This document shows, piece by piece, positions 62,303 to 64,000 of a stretch of 64,000 nt of DNA (position 1 is the first letter of the stretch; the number at the start of each line of letters is the position of its first letter). Location of the stretch: the NCBI GenBank assembly GCA_001820485.1, contig MHPU01000039.1:29134-93133 (forward strand), given 5' to 3'. The position numbers and the translations under genes were made by a program. Source of the stretch: Candidatus Staskawiczbacteria bacterium RIFOXYD1_FULL_32_13 (GTDB lineage: Bacteria; Patescibacteriota; Minisyncoccia; Minisyncoccales; Staskawiczbacteraceae). The notes beneath the pieces are model-generated. The model searched no databases. It had not been told where the DNA came from and saw nothing but the letters and a program-made list of their open reading frames with translations.

Positions 62303-64000
62303 ATGGATAGCCAAACCCATTTGCCTGCGGGCTTAGGGCAAGCCAAAAACTGTCAGAATTGTAAACAAGAATTCGTCATTGAGAGCGATGATTTTGCATT
62401 TTATGGAAAAATAAAAGTTCCACCACCAACCTTTTGTCCGGATTGTAGATTACAGAGACGTCTTATATTTAGAAATGAGCATTTTTTATATAAAGTAAAA
62501 AGTGATTTTTCTGGCAAGGATATTTTTTCTATGCAACCTAGAGAAGGTGGATTAAAGATTTATGAGAATGATGTGTGGTACTCTGATCAATGGAGCGCAA
62601 CTAATTTTGGAATGGAGTATGATTTTTCTAAACTGTTTTTTTTCCAACTCAACAAATTACTTCGTACTGTGCCAATTTTTGCACTTTCTGTAATTCGCGG
62701 AGTAAACAGTCCTTATTCTAACAACTTCGATGGATTTAGAAATTGTTATTTGTGTTTTAATGGAAATTATTGCGAAGATTGTATGTATGGTGTTACATTG
62801 AGTAATTCTAAAAATTCTTTAGATCTCTCTGCATGCTCAAAATGTGAAAATTGTTATGAAAGTTTTTGGCTTGAATCTTGCACGAATTGTTTTTATTGCA
62901 ATCAATGTTCTGATTCTTTCAATTTATGGTTTTGTAAAAATTGCGTTGGTTGTAATGATTGTTTTGGTTCAGTTAATTTGCGAAATAAAAAATACTGTAT
63001 ATTTAACCAACAATATACAAGAGATCAATATATCGTAAAAATAAAAGAATTTAATATGGATTCGTACGCATCTGTCTTACAAGTTATGAATGAAATCAAT
63101 GCTTTTTGGTTGCGACATCCTGTAAAATTTTTGCAAGGTTTAAAAAATATGAATGTTTCTGGTAATTATGTTTATAATTCTAAAAATGCAAAAAACTCTT
63201 TCTTAATTCGAGAGGCTGAGAATGTTCGTTATTGTTCTTATATGGAAATTGGCCCATTACGTGATTGTTATGATTATACTGTATGGGGGAATGGAGCAGA
63301 GCTTCTTTATGAAGCACTTAATACTGGTCTTGGCGCACATAATGTAAGGTTTTCTGCAGAATGTTGGCCAGAAGTGCGTAACATAGAATATTCGCTTTTT
63401 TGTCAGTCATCATCTAATCTTTTTGGATGTGTTGGTTTACGTAATAAACAATATTGTATTTTAAATAAACAGTATACAAAAGAAGAATACGAAGCGCTTG
63501 TGCCTAAAATTATTGAACATATGAATGAAATGCCTTACGTTGATCCAAAAGGTAATTCTTATTGCTATGGTGAATTCTTTCCACCAATGATGTCACTTTA
63601 TGCATATAATCATAGTCCCGCACAAGAACATTTTCCTATGATTAAAATTCAGGCTGAAGCGATTCAATGTTTTTGGATAGATTCTGAAGACCGAGGCTAT
63701 CAAATAACAAAAAAATCATCAGAGTTACCCGATTCTATTAATGATGTAGATGATATAATAACTAAAGAAATTATTTTATGCGAAGAATGGGGTAAAAATG
63801 AAGAAAAAGCAAAATTGAATAATTGTACCAAAGCATTTCGAATTTTGTCCAATGAATTGGAATTTTATCGTCGTTATAATATCCCTTTGCCTAGAAAATG
63901 TTTTTATTGTCGTCACAATAATCGTATTAAAAATAGAAATCCTTTTAAGTTGTGGAATCGTCAATGCACTAAATGTGGGAAAGAATTTGAGACAAGTTAT
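62303..64000 (+). CDS. zinc-ribbon paralogue 5, truncated by the window end
   Basis: 566 codons are visible, running past the window edge; by comparison about 20 residues are missing. N-terminal extension MDSQTHLPAGLGQAKN resembles that of copy 4. Module CQNCKQEFVIESDDFAFYGK, PPPTFCPDCRLQRRLIFRN, then LYKVKSDFSGKDIF, where Cys is again replaced by Ser. The middle contains CEDCMYGVTLSNSKNSLDLS, CKNCVGCNDCFGSVNLRNKK and NLFGCVGLRNKQYCILNKQY. The end has CTKAFRILSNELEFYRR, KCFYCRHNNRIKNRN and CTKCGKEFETSY. It starts four bases after the STAS-like stop. Copies 4 and 5 form a subgroup. Confidence 0.7.
   Translation, partial: MDSQTHLPAGLGQAKNCQNCKQEFVIESDDFAFYGKIKVPPPTFCPDCRLQRRLIFRNEHFLYKVKSDFSGKDIFSMQPREGGLKIYENDVWYSDQWSATNFGMEYDFSKLFFFQLNKLLRTVPIFALSVIRGVNSPYSNNFDGFRNCYLCFNGNYCEDCMYGVTLSNSKNSLDLSACSKCENCYESFWLESCTNCFYCNQCSDSFNLWFCKNCVGCNDCFGSVNLRNKKYCIFNQQYTRDQYIVKIKEFNMDSYASVLQVMNEINAFWLRHPVKFLQGLKNMNVSGNYVYNSKNAKNSFLIREAENVRYCSYMEIGPLRDCYDYTVWGNGAELLYEALNTGLGAHNVRFSAECWPEVRNIEYSLFCQSSSNLFGCVGLRNKQYCILNKQYTKEEYEALVPKIIEHMNEMPYVDPKGNSYCYGEFFPPMMSLYAYNHSPAQEHFPMIKIQAEAIQCFWIDSEDRGYQITKKSSELPDSINDVDDIITKEIILCEEWGKNEEKAKLNNCTKAFRILSNELEFYRRYNIPLPRKCFYCRHNNRIKNRNPFKLWNRQCTKCGKEFETSY

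Noticed and set aside
1..64000. CRISPR array or Cas genes
   Set aside because: No regularly spaced direct repeats with unique spacers and no Cas-like protein were seen; the repeats present are single palindromes.
1..64000. Recoded TGA (as in Gracilibacteria and Absconditabacteria)
   Set aside because: TGA ends genes normally, for example in the ATGA overlaps at 7457 and 10816 and at the thermonuclease stop; reading through would fuse neighbouring frames.

Overview
The window is AT-rich, densely packed DNA using the standard genetic code (TGA works as a stop, for example in the ATGA overlap at 7457-7460). Short ribosomal and tRNA-linked operons, a CofE-like ligase, membrane-anchored small proteins, an unusual pair of a DUF8128-like membrane protein with a VirD4/TraD-like ATPase, and a family of cysteine-rich zinc-ribbon proteins together suggest a Candidate Phyla Radiation bacterium (Patescibacteria, Parcubacteria-like). 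That placement is inference from gene content; no rRNA lies in the window.

Layout. 1-6650 is a core region: the end of a GIY-YIG gene, a structured RNA candidate, tRNA-Ile, a YbaB-like gene, a metallo-beta-lactamase-fold gene, a membrane/peptidase-S51 fusion, DUF167, khpA, trmD, tRNA-Tyr, tRNA-Thr and rpmG (L33, GTG start). About 6.7-27.75 kb is a genomic island between rpmG and tRNA-Trp. It opens with a tightly coupled operon: PD-(D/E)XK-like nuclease, PLD-SNF2 helicase, large adenine methyltransferase, 1186-aa helical protein and membrane-anchored nuclease. Small cargo genes follow, including a serine protease and several orphan families, and it ends with two adjacent serine recombinases. 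27.8-48.9 kb is mostly housekeeping: mltG, a TrmB-type regulator with a NitT/TauT-type ABC importer, rplJ-rplL with an attenuator leader, murB, hpf, secA, dinB, a CAP protein, a CofE-like ligase, a phosphoesterase, secD and secF, and a sigma-region-4/HTH fusion. 47.3-53.3 kb holds the DUF8128-like/TraD-like pair. From 49.1 kb to the window end there are five paralogues of a roughly 577-residue zinc-ribbon protein, alternating with small regulatory or toxin-antitoxin modules: an HTH gene between palindromes, an HTH-ATPase with a STAS-like partner, AbiEi/AbiEii, and a leftover STAS-like gene.

Three things overlay this gene map. First, four small G+C-rich transcription units (near 4.85-5.38, 34.68-35.08, 38.94-39.49 and 44.58-45.0 kb) each have their own promoter-like boxes, strong Shine-Dalgarno and terminator. 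They sit between housekeeping genes; one separates secD from secF. Second, palindromic dispersed repeats lie between genes and also inside reading frames of dinB, secA, trmD and the TraD-like ATPase. Third, several highly structured untranslated regions are visible, at 201-405, 18790-18930, 25404-25513 and the rplJ leader.

The best candidates for an undescribed system are the nuclease-helicase-methyltransferase operon of the island (a probable anti-phage or restriction-like system not matching a canonical type) and the zinc-ribbon paralogue array with its interleaved regulators.
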